DNA from: Mycolicibacterium neoaurum VKM Ac-1815D
Lineage (GTDB): Bacteria > Actinomycetota > Actinomycetes > Mycobacteriales > Mycobacteriaceae
Direction of reading: 5' to 3'
Length of the DNA stretch: 64,000 bases
Assembly (NCBI RefSeq): GCF_000317305.3
Contig: NC_023036.2
Coordinates: forward strand, 3,968,001-4,032,000
Made by a program: the position numbers and the translations under genes. A model generated the notes under the pieces. The model did no database searches. It was not told where the DNA came from and saw only the letters and a list, made by a program, of their open reading frames with translations. Of this stretch, positions 41,022 through 49,501 are shown piece by piece (position 1 is the first letter of the stretch; every line of letters starts with the position of its first letter).

Positions 41022-42473
41022 TCAGACGGGGAGCAGGCCGTCGATCACCGAGGCCAATTGCTTGGCCGACCGGCACTCGTGCATCGGGATCAGGTCTTGG
41101 TAGCGGGGCACGGCCGAGTCGCCACTACCCCACAGGTGCTTGGGCTCCGGATTGAGCCAGTGCGCATGCCTGCTGGCGTTCACCATCCGGGTCAGCAGGT
41201 CGGTCTCGGGGTTGCGGTAGTTGTTGCGGGCGTCGCCGAGGATCAGCAACGACGACCGCGGCGAGAGCACATTCGGGAAGTTCTGGGTGAACGAGACGAA
41301 GGCATGCCCGTAATCGGAGTGCCCGTCGCGGGTGTAGACGCCGGCCTCCCTGGTGATGCGCTGCACCGCGACGGCAAGGTCGGCCTCCGGGCCGAACATG
41401 TGGGTGACCTCGTCGGTGGTGTCGATGAAGGCGAACACCCGCACCCGGGAGAACTGCTGGCGCAACGCCGACACCAGCATCAGGGTGAAGTGACTGAAAC
41501 CGGCCACCGAACCGGACACGTCGCAGAGCACCACCAGCTCGGGCCGGGCCGGGTGCGGTTTCTTGAGCACGACGTCGATCGGCACCCCGCCGGTGGACAT
41601 CGATTTGCGCAGCGTCTTGCGCAGGTCGATCTCACCGCTGCGCGAGCGACGGCGTTTGGCCGCCAGCCTGGTGGCCAGCGTGCGGGCCAGCGGCTGTACG
41701 GTCTTGCGCATCTGGCGCAGTTGATCGCCGGATGCCCGCAGGAACTCGACGTTCTCGGACAGTTGCGGCACCCCGTACATCTGCACATGGTCCCGGCCGA
41801 GCTGTTCGGCGGTACGGCGCTTGGTTTCGGCTTCCACCATTCGACGCAGCTGCGAGATACGTTGTGCCGCCATCGCCTTGGCGATCTCCTCCTGGGTGGG
41901 AGTCGGTTCCTCACCGTAGGGGGCCAACAGCCCGGCGAGCAGTCGCCCTTCCAGATCATCGAGGGCCATCGACTTGAGCGCCTGATACGACGAGTAGGAC
42001 GGTCCACGACTGGAGTTGTACCGGCCGTAGGCCTCCACGATGCGGGCGATCATCGCCGTCAGCCGGTCGTCGAGGTTCTCCAGTTCGGCATCCGAGCCCA
42101 GCATGTCGACCAGCGCCTGCCGCATGCTCTCGATATCCGCCTCGGGCGGGCCGTTGCCGTCCTTGGCGTCGCTTGCGTCGGGGTCGGGATCGTCGATCAC
42201 GGTGCGATCGCCCAGCGCCGCGGGCCACCACAGATCGAACAACGCGTCATAGGTGTCCCGGTGGTCCGGGCGGCGCAGCACCGCACACGCCAGACCCTCG
42301 CGCAGCGCGCCGCGGTCACCGAGACCGAGCACGTTCATCACCCGGCCGGCATCGACGGTCTCCGACGGCCCCACCGCAATACCGGATCCGCGCAGCGCCT
42401 CGACGAAATCCACCAGGTGGCCTGGGATTCCGTGTGGCGCCAACGGCTGTGGCGGGCGGGTGCGTCGGGACAT
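41022..42473 (-). CDS. VWA domain protein, CoxE-like (Rv2425c-like)
   Basis: 483-residue protein with a C-terminal von Willebrand A domain of the CoxE type: the MIDAS motif DVSGSVAGFSHF is intact (DxSxS). Upstream part is helical and charged (GRDHVQMYGVPQL, RRRSRSGEIDLRKTLRKSM). It partners with the MoxR-type AAA ATPase encoded just upstream, with a one-base TGATG overlap. Such pairs act as chaperones that insert metals or activate enzymes; the client here is unknown. Confidence 0.9.
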   Translation of the reverse strand: MSRRTRPPQPLAPHGIPGHLVDFVEALRGSGIAVGPSETVDAGRVMNVLGLGDRGALREGLACAVLRRPDHRDTYDALFDLWWPAALGDRTVIDDPDPDASDAKDGNGPPEADIESMRQALVDMLGSDAELENLDDRLTAMIARIVEAYGRYNSSRGPSYSSYQALKSMALDDLEGRLLAGLLAPYGEEPTPTQEEIAKAMAAQRISQLRRMVEAETKRRTAEQLGRDHVQMYGVPQLSENVEFLRASGDQLRQMRKTVQPLARTLATRLAAKRRRSRSGEIDLRKTLRKSMSTGGVPIDVVLKKPHPARPELVVLCDVSGSVAGFSHFTLMLVSALRQQFSRVRVFAFIDTTDEVTHMFGPEADLAVAVQRITREAGVYTRDGHSDYGHAFVSFTQNFPNVLSPRSSLLILGDARNNYRNPETDLLTRMVNASRHAHWLNPEPKHLWGSGDSAVPRYQDLIPMHECRSAKQLASVIDGLLPV

Positions 42474-43369
42474 CAGTTCAGCCTCAGCTCTCCCGCCGCC
42501 TTGATCTGGTCGGACTGGTTCTTCAGGATGACACCGAGCGTGGCGGCGATCATCTCGTCGTCGATGGTGTCCATGCCGAGCGCCAGCACGGTGCGGCCCC
42601 AGTCGATGGTCTCGGCCACCGAGGGCAGCTTCTTGAGCTGCATGCCGCGCAGCACACCGATGATGCGAACCAGTTCGGCCGCAATGGTTTCGGGCAGCTC
42701 CGGGACGCGTGAGAGCAGGATGCGCCGCTCCAACTCCGCGTCGGGGAAGTCGATGTGCAGGAACAGGCAGCGTCGCTTGAGCGCCTCGGAGAGTTCGCGG
42801 GTGGCGTTGGAGGTCAGCACCACCAGCGGGGCCCGCTCGGCCTTGATGGTGCCCAACTCGGGCACCGTGACCGCGAAATCGGAGAGCACCTCCAGCAGCA
42901 GACCCTCGATCTCGATATCAGCCTTGTCGGTCTCGTCGATCAGCAGCACGGTCGGATCGGTCCGCCGGATCGCGGTCAGCAGCGGTCTGCTCAGCAGGAA
43001 TTCCTCACCGAAGACATCGGTCTTGGTCTGATCCCAGTCCCCGGCGGCGGTGCCGCCCGCGGTGCCCGCCTGGATCCGAAGGATCTGCTTGGCGTGGTTC
43101 CACTCGTAGAGCGCGCGGGATTCGTCGACACCCTCGTAGCACTGCAGCCGGACCAGTTCGCTGCCGGTGGTCTGCGCGATCGCGCGGGCCAGTTCGGTCT
43201 TGCCGACGCCGGCCGGCCCCTCCACCAGCAGCGGCTTGGCGAGCCGATCGGCAAGGAACACCGCTGTGGCAGTGGCCTTGTCGGGCAGGTATCCGGTCTC
43301 GGCGAGCCGCTTGGCGACATCGTCGATATCGGCGAACAGAGGCGCCGGGCGGGCGGGAACGCTCAACAT
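42473..43369 (-). CDS. MoxR-type AAA+ ATPase (Rv2426c-like)
   Basis: 298-residue AAA+ ATPase. Walker A VEGPAGVGKTELARAIAQ, Walker B VLLIDETDKADIEIEGLLLEVL, sensor 1 VVLTSNATRELSEALKRRCLF (also containing the arginine finger). The MoxR class works with a VWA protein as a metallo-chaperone or enzyme activator, and the VWA gene is coupled directly downstream. Start ATG 43369; proA lies 29 bases upstream on the same strand and may share the transcript. Confidence 0.92.
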   Translation of the reverse strand: MLSVPARPAPLFADIDDVAKRLAETGYLPDKATATAVFLADRLAKPLLVEGPAGVGKTELARAIAQTTGSELVRLQCYEGVDESRALYEWNHAKQILRIQAGTAGGTAAGDWDQTKTDVFGEEFLLSRPLLTAIRRTDPTVLLIDETDKADIEIEGLLLEVLSDFAVTVPELGTIKAERAPLVVLTSNATRELSEALKRRCLFLHIDFPDAELERRILLSRVPELPETIAAELVRIIGVLRGMQLKKLPSVAETIDWGRTVLALGMDTIDDEMIAATLGVILKNQSDQIKAAGELRLN

Positions 43370-43398
43370 GGTCTCATTTCTTCTCTGGTCCGTGCGGG

Positions 43399-44637
43399 TC
43401 AGGCCGGACGGGTCTGGCCGTCACCCCAGACGATCCATTTGGTCGAGGTCAGTTCGGACAGCCCCATCGGGCCGCGGGCGTGCAGTTTCTGGGTGGAGAT
43501 ACCGATCTCGGCGCCGAACCCGAACTGCTCACCGTCGGTGAACGCGGTCGAGGCGTTCACCATGACCGCGGCGGCATCGACCTGTCCGGTGAAACGTTGG
43601 GCGGCAGCCAGTTCGGTGGTGACGATGGCCTCGGTGTGTCCGGTGCCATAGGTGTTGACGTGGTCGATGGCACCATCCACACCGTCGACGATCTGCACGG
43701 CGATGTCCATCGACAGGAACTCCGCGCGCAGTTCCTCCTCGCTGGGGTCCAGGTGCACCGTCACCCCGGCGTCCTGCAGGGCCGTCACCAACCGGGGCAG
43801 CGCGGTATCGGCGACGGCGCGGTCCACCAGCAGGGTCTCGGCGGCATTGCAGACACTGGGCCGACGGGTCTTGGCGTTGAGCAGGATTCGCTCGGCGACG
43901 TCGAGATCGGCCGCCGCGTGCACGAACACATGGCAGTTTCCGACGCCGGTCTCGATGGTCGGCACGGTGGCGTCGCGGACCACGGCGTCGATCAGCCCGG
44001 CACCGCCGCGCGGAATCACCACGTCGACCAGACCGCGCGCCTGGATCAGGTGGGTGACGCTCGCGCGATCCGCACTCGGCAGGAGCGCGACGGCGTCGGC
44101 GGGCAGGCCTTCGGCGAGCAGGGCCTCGCGCAGCGCACCCACCAGTGCGGCGTTGGAGCGCGCCGCCGAGGAGCTACCGCGCAACAACACCGCATTACCG
44201 GACTTGAGGGTCAGACCGAAGGCGTCGACGGTGACGTTGGGCCGCCCCTCGTAGACGATGCCGACGACTCCCAGCGGTACCCGCTGCTGACGCAGCTGCA
44301 GCCCGTTGGGCAGGGTGCTGCCGCGCAACACCTCCCCGATGGGATCGGGCAGGCCGGCCACCTGTCGCAGGCCGGCGGCGATACCGTCGACCCGCTGCGG
44401 GTTGAGGGCGAGGCGGTCCAGCATGGCCTCGGCGGTCCCGGCGGCGCGGGCAGCCTCCAGGTCCTCGGCGTTGGCCGCCAGGATCACCTCGACCTGGGCC
44501 AGCACACTGTCGGCCGCCGCGTGCAGGGCGCGGTTCTTCTCGGCGGTACTCAGGGTGGCCAGGCGGCGCGACGCGGCGCGGGCCGCGGCGGCGGCATCGT
44601 GGACCTGCTGCTTGAGATCGAGGACCTGCGCGCTCAT
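43399..44637 (-). CDS. proA: Gamma-glutamyl phosphate reductase
   Basis: 412-residue aldehyde-dehydrogenase-fold enzyme for the second step of proline synthesis, reducing gamma-glutamyl phosphate to the semialdehyde with NADPH. The catalytic Cys lies in RRPSVCNAAETLLVD; PLGVVGIVYEGRPNVTVDAFGL and GNCHVFVHAAADL are family signatures. A -10 TACGCT lies 6 bases before ATG 44637, predicting a leaderless mRNA, divergent from rbsK across 56 bases. proB is 9 kb away, next to obgE, as in M. tuberculosis. Confidence 0.95.
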   Translation of the reverse strand: MSAQVLDLKQQVHDAAAAARAASRRLATLSTAEKNRALHAAADSVLAQVEVILAANAEDLEAARAAGTAEAMLDRLALNPQRVDGIAAGLRQVAGLPDPIGEVLRGSTLPNGLQLRQQRVPLGVVGIVYEGRPNVTVDAFGLTLKSGNAVLLRGSSSAARSNAALVGALREALLAEGLPADAVALLPSADRASVTHLIQARGLVDVVIPRGGAGLIDAVVRDATVPTIETGVGNCHVFVHAAADLDVAERILLNAKTRRPSVCNAAETLLVDRAVADTALPRLVTALQDAGVTVHLDPSEEELRAEFLSMDIAVQIVDGVDGAIDHVNTYGTGHTEAIVTTELAAAQRFTGQVDAAAVMVNASTAFTDGEQFGFGAEIGISTQKLHARGPMGLSELTSTKWIVWGDGQTRPA

Positions 44638-44693
44638 TGAGCCAGCGTATCGAGCATCGGCCGAGATGGAGCGGTGGGGGTTACGGTGAGCTC

Positions 44694-45545
44694 ATGACCC
44701 GGGTGTGCGTGGTGGGCAGCGTGAACATGGATCTCGTCTTCACCGTCGACACCCTCCCCGGACCCGGTGCCACCGTCCTCGCCTCTGCGCTGGCGCACGC
44801 GCCGGGCGGCAAGGGCGGAAATCAGGCGGTCGCGGCGGCCCGCGCCGGCGCGACGGTGAGCTTCGTCGGCGCGGTCGGCGAGGACGCGGCGGCCACCGAT
44901 CTGCTGGCACATCTGCAGCGCAACGGGGTCGACACCACCGGCGTGGTCCACCTGCCGATGCCCAGTGGGACGGCAGGCATCATTGTCGACGCCGGTGCGG
45001 AGAACATGATCGTCGTCGCTCCTGGCGCCAACGCGCGTCTGACGATGGATTCGGCGCGGGTCCGCGAGCTCGTGGCAGGCTGCGAGGTCCTGCTGGTGCA
45101 GCTGGAGATTCCGCCGGAGACAGCGCTGGCGGCCGCCAGGGTGGCCAAGGGCGGCGGCGCGACGGTGCTGCTGAACGCCTCGCCCTCGGGTGCCGACCCG
45201 GACCTGCTTGCCGGCCTCGCCGAGGTGACCGATGTCGTGATCGTCAATGAAACCGAAGCGCGGCAATGGAACTGGCCAGTCCCGAATCTGGTGACCACGC
45301 TGGGCTCGCGGGGTGCGGCACTGCGCACCGAGGCGGGCGAGATCCACGTGCCGGCCCCGGCGGTGGAGCCGGTGGACACCACCGGCGCGGGCGATGTGTT
45401 CGCCGGCGTGCTGGCCACCGCATGGCCGGACGGCCCAGAACGTGCGTTGCGGTGGGCGTGCGCGGCGGGCGCACTGGCCACGACGGTGGCCGGCGCGGGT
45501 GATTGCGCCCCCACCGCCGAGGCCATCGGGGACGCGCTCGACTGA
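44694..45545 (+). CDS. rbsK: Ribokinase-like PfkB carbohydrate kinase
   Basis: 283 residues from ATG 44694. The sugar-binding N-terminus GSVNMDLVFTVDTLPGPGATV and GGKGGNQAVAAARAGA are typical ribokinase segments, and DTTGAGDVFAGVLA is PfkB signature 2 with the catalytic Asp. It phosphorylates ribose or a similar sugar; substrate specificity is not certain. The predicted -10 TACGGT lies 6 bases before the ATG (leaderless). Position matches Rv2436. Slightly shorter than E. coli RbsK (309). Confidence 0.88.
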   Translation: MTRVCVVGSVNMDLVFTVDTLPGPGATVLASALAHAPGGKGGNQAVAAARAGATVSFVGAVGEDAAATDLLAHLQRNGVDTTGVVHLPMPSGTAGIIVDAGAENMIVVAPGANARLTMDSARVRELVAGCEVLLVQLEIPPETALAAARVAKGGGATVLLNASPSGADPDLLAGLAEVTDVVIVNETEARQWNWPVPNLVTTLGSRGAALRTEAGEIHVPAPAVEPVDTTGAGDVFAGVLATAWPDGPERALRWACAAGALATTVAGAGDCAPTAEAIGDALD

Positions 45546-45568
45546 CCGCTGCCCGATACCGCGGTCTG

Positions 45569-47614
45569 TCAGTCCTGCGGGATGTCACGTTCGATGGCGG
45601 TCAGCCAGATCCGCGCCGACATGTCCGACGGCGCCCGCCAATCCCCACGCGGGGACAGCGCACCGCCCGCCGAGACCTTCGGCCCGTTCGGCAGTGCCGA
45701 GCGCTTGAACTGGGAGAACGAATAGAACCGTTGGGCGAACACGGTCAACCAGCGCCGGATCTCACCGAGGGAGTACTCGGGGCGTTTGTCCAGCGGATAG
45801 CCCAGCGGCCAATGTCCCCGTTCGGCGTCATGCCAGGCATGCCAGGCCAGGAACGCCACCTTGGCGGGGCCGAATCCGTAGCGCAGCACCTGGAACAGTG
45901 AGAAGTCCTGCAGCACATAGGGACCGACCTTGGCCTCGCTGCTCTGGACCACTTCGTCCTCGCCCGCCGGCACCAGTTCGGGGGTGATCTCGGTGTCCAG
46001 CACCGACTGCAGCACCTCCCCCACGGAGTCGTCGAACTCCCCGGAGGAGATGACCCAGCGGATCAGATGCTGGATCAGGGTCTTGGGCACCCCGCCGTTG
46101 ACGTTGTAATGCGACATCTGGTCACCGACACCATAGGTCGACCACCCCAGGGCGAGTTCGGACAGATCGCCGGTACCGAGCACGATGCCGCCGCGCTGGT
46201 TGGCCAGCCGGAACAGATAGTCGGTGCGCAGACCGGCTTGCACGTTCTCGAAGGTGACGTCATAGACCTTCTCCCCGCGGCCGAAGGGGTGGTCCATCTC
46301 GGTGAGCATCAGCTGGGCGGTATCGCGGATGTCGATCTCGGCGAAGGTCACCCCGAGCGCTTCGCTGAGCGCGATGGCATTGCCCTTGGTCCGGTCGCCG
46401 GTGGCGAAGCCCGGCATGGTGAAGGCGAGGATATCGCTGCGCGGACGGCCCTGCGTGTCCATCGCGCGGGCGGCGACGATCAGTGCGTGGGTGGAATCCA
46501 GCCCGCCCGACACCCCGATGACGACCTTCGGGTAGTTCAACGCGCGCAGTCGCTGCTCCAACCCGGACACCTGGATGTTGTAGGCCTCGTAGCAATCCTG
46601 TTGCAGCCGTGCGGCATCCGAGGGAACGAACGGGAAGCGCTCCACCCGCCGAAGCAGGCCGATGTCACCGGTCGGCGGGTCGAGGGTGAACTCGATGCGG
46701 CGGAAGTCCGCACCGCCGCGGCGGGCTTCGTGTTGTGCGTTGTCGTCGAAGCTGCCCATCCGCAACCGTTCGGCCCGCAACAGCGACACGTCGACGTCGG
46801 CGGTACTGCGGCGCTCCCCCTTGGGGAAGCGCTCCGACTCGGCGAGCAGCACGCCGTTCTCGTAGATCATCGTCTGCCCGTCCCAGGCCAGGTCGGTGGT
46901 GGACTCCCCCTCGCCCGCGGCGGCGTAGACGTAGGCTGCCAAGCACCGCGAGGATGCCGATCTGGCGAGCAGTTTGCGGTCATCGGCGCGGCCGATGGTG
47001 ATGGGGCTGCCCGACAGGTTGGTCAGCACGGTCGCCCCGGCCAGCGCGGCGCGCGCGCTCGGGGGCACCGGCACCCACATGTCCTCGCAGATCTCGACGT
47101 GTAGGACGAAATCGGGCAGATCCGCCGCCTGGAACAGCAGGTCCGGCCCGAACGACACGATGGCACCGTTCATCCGGATCAGACCGCCGAGTCCGTCGCC
47201 GGGAGCCAGCTGACGTTTTTCGTAGAACTCCCGGTAGTTGGGCAGATAGGACTTGGGTACCACACCCAGCACGGCACCACGATGGATGACGACAGCGCAG
47301 TTGTACACCCGGTTGCGGTGGCGCAGTGGTGCACCGATCACCAGCACCGGCAGCAGGTCCACGGAGGCGGCGACGACGGTGGCCAGGGCCTCTTCGACGG
47401 CATCGAGCAGGGTGTCCTGCAGCAGGATGTCCTCGATCGAGTAGCCGCACAGCGTCAGCTCCGGGAACACCGCCAACCCGACGCCGTCGTCGTGGCACTC
47501 ACCGGCAAGCCGCAGTACCGATTCGGCGTTGGCGGCGGGATCGGCGAGCGTGGTGTGGTGCGTGCAGGCAGCCACCCGGACGAACCCGTGCCGGTAGGCG
47601 GAGTAGAAGTCCAC
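45569..47614 (-). CDS. nadE: Glutamine-dependent NAD+ synthetase
   Basis: 681-residue two-domain enzyme, the last step of NAD synthesis. The N-terminal nitrilase-type glutaminase domain has its Glu in FPELTLCGY, Lys in PKSYLPNY and nucleophile Cys in HVEICEDMWVP; ammonia passes through a tunnel to the C-terminal synthetase with PP-loop GVSGGLDSTHAL and GTGDLSELALGWSTYG. Full length for the mycobacterial enzyme (679 in Rv2438c). GTG start at 47614. Convergent with rbsK, 23 bases apart. Confidence 0.96.
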   Translation of the reverse strand: MDFYSAYRHGFVRVAACTHHTTLADPAANAESVLRLAGECHDDGVGLAVFPELTLCGYSIEDILLQDTLLDAVEEALATVVAASVDLLPVLVIGAPLRHRNRVYNCAVVIHRGAVLGVVPKSYLPNYREFYEKRQLAPGDGLGGLIRMNGAIVSFGPDLLFQAADLPDFVLHVEICEDMWVPVPPSARAALAGATVLTNLSGSPITIGRADDRKLLARSASSRCLAAYVYAAAGEGESTTDLAWDGQTMIYENGVLLAESERFPKGERRSTADVDVSLLRAERLRMGSFDDNAQHEARRGGADFRRIEFTLDPPTGDIGLLRRVERFPFVPSDAARLQQDCYEAYNIQVSGLEQRLRALNYPKVVIGVSGGLDSTHALIVAARAMDTQGRPRSDILAFTMPGFATGDRTKGNAIALSEALGVTFAEIDIRDTAQLMLTEMDHPFGRGEKVYDVTFENVQAGLRTDYLFRLANQRGGIVLGTGDLSELALGWSTYGVGDQMSHYNVNGGVPKTLIQHLIRWVISSGEFDDSVGEVLQSVLDTEITPELVPAGEDEVVQSSEAKVGPYVLQDFSLFQVLRYGFGPAKVAFLAWHAWHDAERGHWPLGYPLDKRPEYSLGEIRRWLTVFAQRFYSFSQFKRSALPNGPKVSAGGALSPRGDWRAPSDMSARIWLTAIERDIPQD

Positions 47615-47648
47615 CGGGTCATTCTGGCATTGTCGGCAAACCCGGAGT

Positions 47649-48602
47649 TCACATCGTGGGCTGCGTGCGCCAGTCGGCTATGACGCCGGCGAGACCGTCG
47701 GCCAAAACCGGTAGTTGCGGCACCAGCACCACACAGCTGATGAACTGCAGTGTGCGCGCGGTGTCCATCAGGTGTTGGACCGCCGGGTTGGTCCTGCGCA
47801 GACCGAGTGCCTCGGCCGCCTCGTCGTACTCGGCGACGGCCTCGGGCCCGAGCATGGCCAGATCCCACTCGACCGGACCACGACAGACATCCTCGAAATC
47901 CGCGAACTTCACTCCGGTGGTGGTGCGGATGACGTTGTGCGAAGGTCCATCTCCCTGGAGCGTCTGGACTCCGACATCGGGGTGGCGGGCGGCGAAGGCG
48001 TCGGCGCTGCCCAACACCGCCGACAACTCGGCGAACTGGCCCCGGGCACGTTCGATGTCGTTGCTGCTCAAGAAGTCCGAAGGCTCCAACCGGTCGAACA
48101 TATCGGGCGCCGCCTTGGTGAAGGGCACCAGAAAGGGCAGCGGCGCAGGATAACCGGCGAGCCCGGCATGCAATTCGGCACTCTTGGCGATCGGCACACC
48201 GGCATAGGGCTGATGATCGGGTGCGACGTCGGCGAGTTCCCAGAATGTCATCCCGAACCCACCGCAACGCACCGGGACGCGGGCCACCAACGGGCTGGGC
48301 GCCACCACCGGCACACCGTGGGCATCGAGCCAGGCCACGACGTCGAGTTCGCGTTGTTGGCGCGCCGTCTGCAGCGCCGGGGTATACCCGGGCGGCAACA
48401 CCACCGGGATGCGGGCCACCACCGGGGCCGGCTCCAGGTGCACCACGACCGAGAAGACGTCGTGCAGGATGGTGGCGCGCTCGACCTCCAGCCCCGCCGC
48501 GCGGCCGGCCTCCAGCGCGGCGCCGGCGGCGCGGCGGGTGCGCTCGGCGAGCTGGTCGGCGGTGAGCGGGCGCCCCGGTCGCGGGGCTGATGCTGCCGTC
48601 AT
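47649..48602 (-). CDS. Aminoglycoside-phosphotransferase-fold kinase
   Basis: 317 residues from ATG 48602, which has an AGGGTGG ribosome site. Kinase-like APH fold: N-lobe VVVHLEPAPVVARIPVVLPPG with a catalytic-loop variant TLQGDGPSHNVIRT (in place of HGDxxxxN; His is replaced by Gln) and a metal-binding FADFEDVCRGPVEWDLA. It probably phosphorylates a small molecule; antibiotic resistance should not be assumed. It is divergent from the sirtuin gene and 34 bases upstream of nadE on the same strand. Confidence 0.8.
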   Translation of the reverse strand: MTAASAPRPGRPLTADQLAERTRRAAGAALEAGRAAGLEVERATILHDVFSVVVHLEPAPVVARIPVVLPPGYTPALQTARQQRELDVVAWLDAHGVPVVAPSPLVARVPVRCGGFGMTFWELADVAPDHQPYAGVPIAKSAELHAGLAGYPAPLPFLVPFTKAAPDMFDRLEPSDFLSSNDIERARGQFAELSAVLGSADAFAARHPDVGVQTLQGDGPSHNVIRTTTGVKFADFEDVCRGPVEWDLAMLGPEAVAEYDEAAEALGLRRTNPAVQHLMDTARTLQFISCVVLVPQLPVLADGLAGVIADWRTQPTM

Positions 48603-48625
48603 GGGTCCACCCTGCCACGGCGGCC

Positions 48626-48631
48626 TATCCT
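48626..48631 (+). promoter_or_regulatory. -10 element of leaderless sirtuin transcript
   Basis: TATCCT followed by a 7-base spacer and the ATG at 48639, so the mRNA should begin at the start codon. It lies only 24 bases from the divergent kinase gene start. No clear -35 was identified. Confidence 0.5.
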
Positions 48632-48638
48632 CGAATTC

Positions 48639-49475
48639 ATGGAAGCGCCGGAATTGGTCGCCGCCCTGGCGGGGCGTCGGATTGCGGTGCTCACCGGGGC
48701 AGGCATGTCGACCGATTCGGGGATCCCCGACTACCGCGGGCCGGACTCCCCGCCGAGCAACCCGATGACCATCGCCCAGTTCCGCTCGGACGCGGTCTTC
48801 CGGCAGCGCTACTGGGCACGCAACCACATCGGGTGGCGGCACATGGACCGGACCCAGCCCAATGCAGGCCACCGCGCGCTGGCCGCGCTGGAGGCGGCGG
48901 GAGTGCTGACGGGGCTGATCACCCAGAATGTGGACCTGCTGCACACCAAGGCGGGCAGCCGCACCGTGGTCGACCTGCACGGCACCTATCAGCAGGTGAT
49001 CTGCTTGCAGTGCGGATCGACGATGAGCCGGGCGGAGCTGGCCGATGAATTGGAGGCGCTGAATCCGGGTTTCGCCGACCGCGCCGAACAGGTCGGGGGC
49101 ATCGCGGTGGCGCCCGACGCCGACGCGGTGGTCAGCGACACAGCGAGCTTCCGGTACCTGGACTGTCCACGCTGTGGCGGCATGCTCAAACCGGATATCG
49201 TCTACTTCGGCGAAAGCGTGCCCAAAGAGCGTGTTGCACAAGCTTTCTCGTTGGTCGATGCCGCCGACGCGCTACTGGTGGCGGGTTCGTCGCTGACGGT
49301 GTTCTCCGGTTACCGCTTCGTGCGGCACGCGGCGTCCGCCCAGCTGCCGATCGTGATCATCAACCGGGGGCCGACCCGCGGTGACGATCTGGCCACCGTG
49401 AAGGTCGACGGAGGCTGCTCGGAGCTGCTGGTACTGCTGGCCGGTGAGCTGCCGCTGACGATGACGGCGCGCTGA
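48639..49475 (+). CDS. Sir2 family NAD-dependent deacylase (class II-like)
   Basis: 278-residue sirtuin. NAD-binding GAGMSTDSGIPDYRGPDSPP, catalytic ITQNVDLLHTKAGS and the general-base His in VVDLHGTYQ are intact. The zinc site is Cys-x2-Cys (CLQCGS) and Cys-x2-Cys (CPRCGG). The PDYRGPDSPP start and the HIGWRHM segment resemble the SIRT4-type class II rather than the CobB class that M. tuberculosis carries as Rv1151c. It may act as deacylase or ADP-ribosyltransferase. Leaderless start; convergent with the P450 gene. Confidence 0.9.
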   Translation: MEAPELVAALAGRRIAVLTGAGMSTDSGIPDYRGPDSPPSNPMTIAQFRSDAVFRQRYWARNHIGWRHMDRTQPNAGHRALAALEAAGVLTGLITQNVDLLHTKAGSRTVVDLHGTYQQVICLQCGSTMSRAELADELEALNPGFADRAEQVGGIAVAPDADAVVSDTASFRYLDCPRCGGMLKPDIVYFGESVPKERVAQAFSLVDAADALLVAGSSLTVFSGYRFVRHAASAQLPIVIINRGPTRGDDLATVKVDGGCSELLVLLAGELPLTMTAR

Positions 49476-49501
49476 GGATCACCCCCAGCGCGCCGTCGCC
49501 G

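Noticed and set aside
48602..49241. N-terminal extension of the phosphotransferase up to 49241
   Set aside because: It runs antisense through the sirtuin gene and has no homology; the ribosome site supports ATG 48602.
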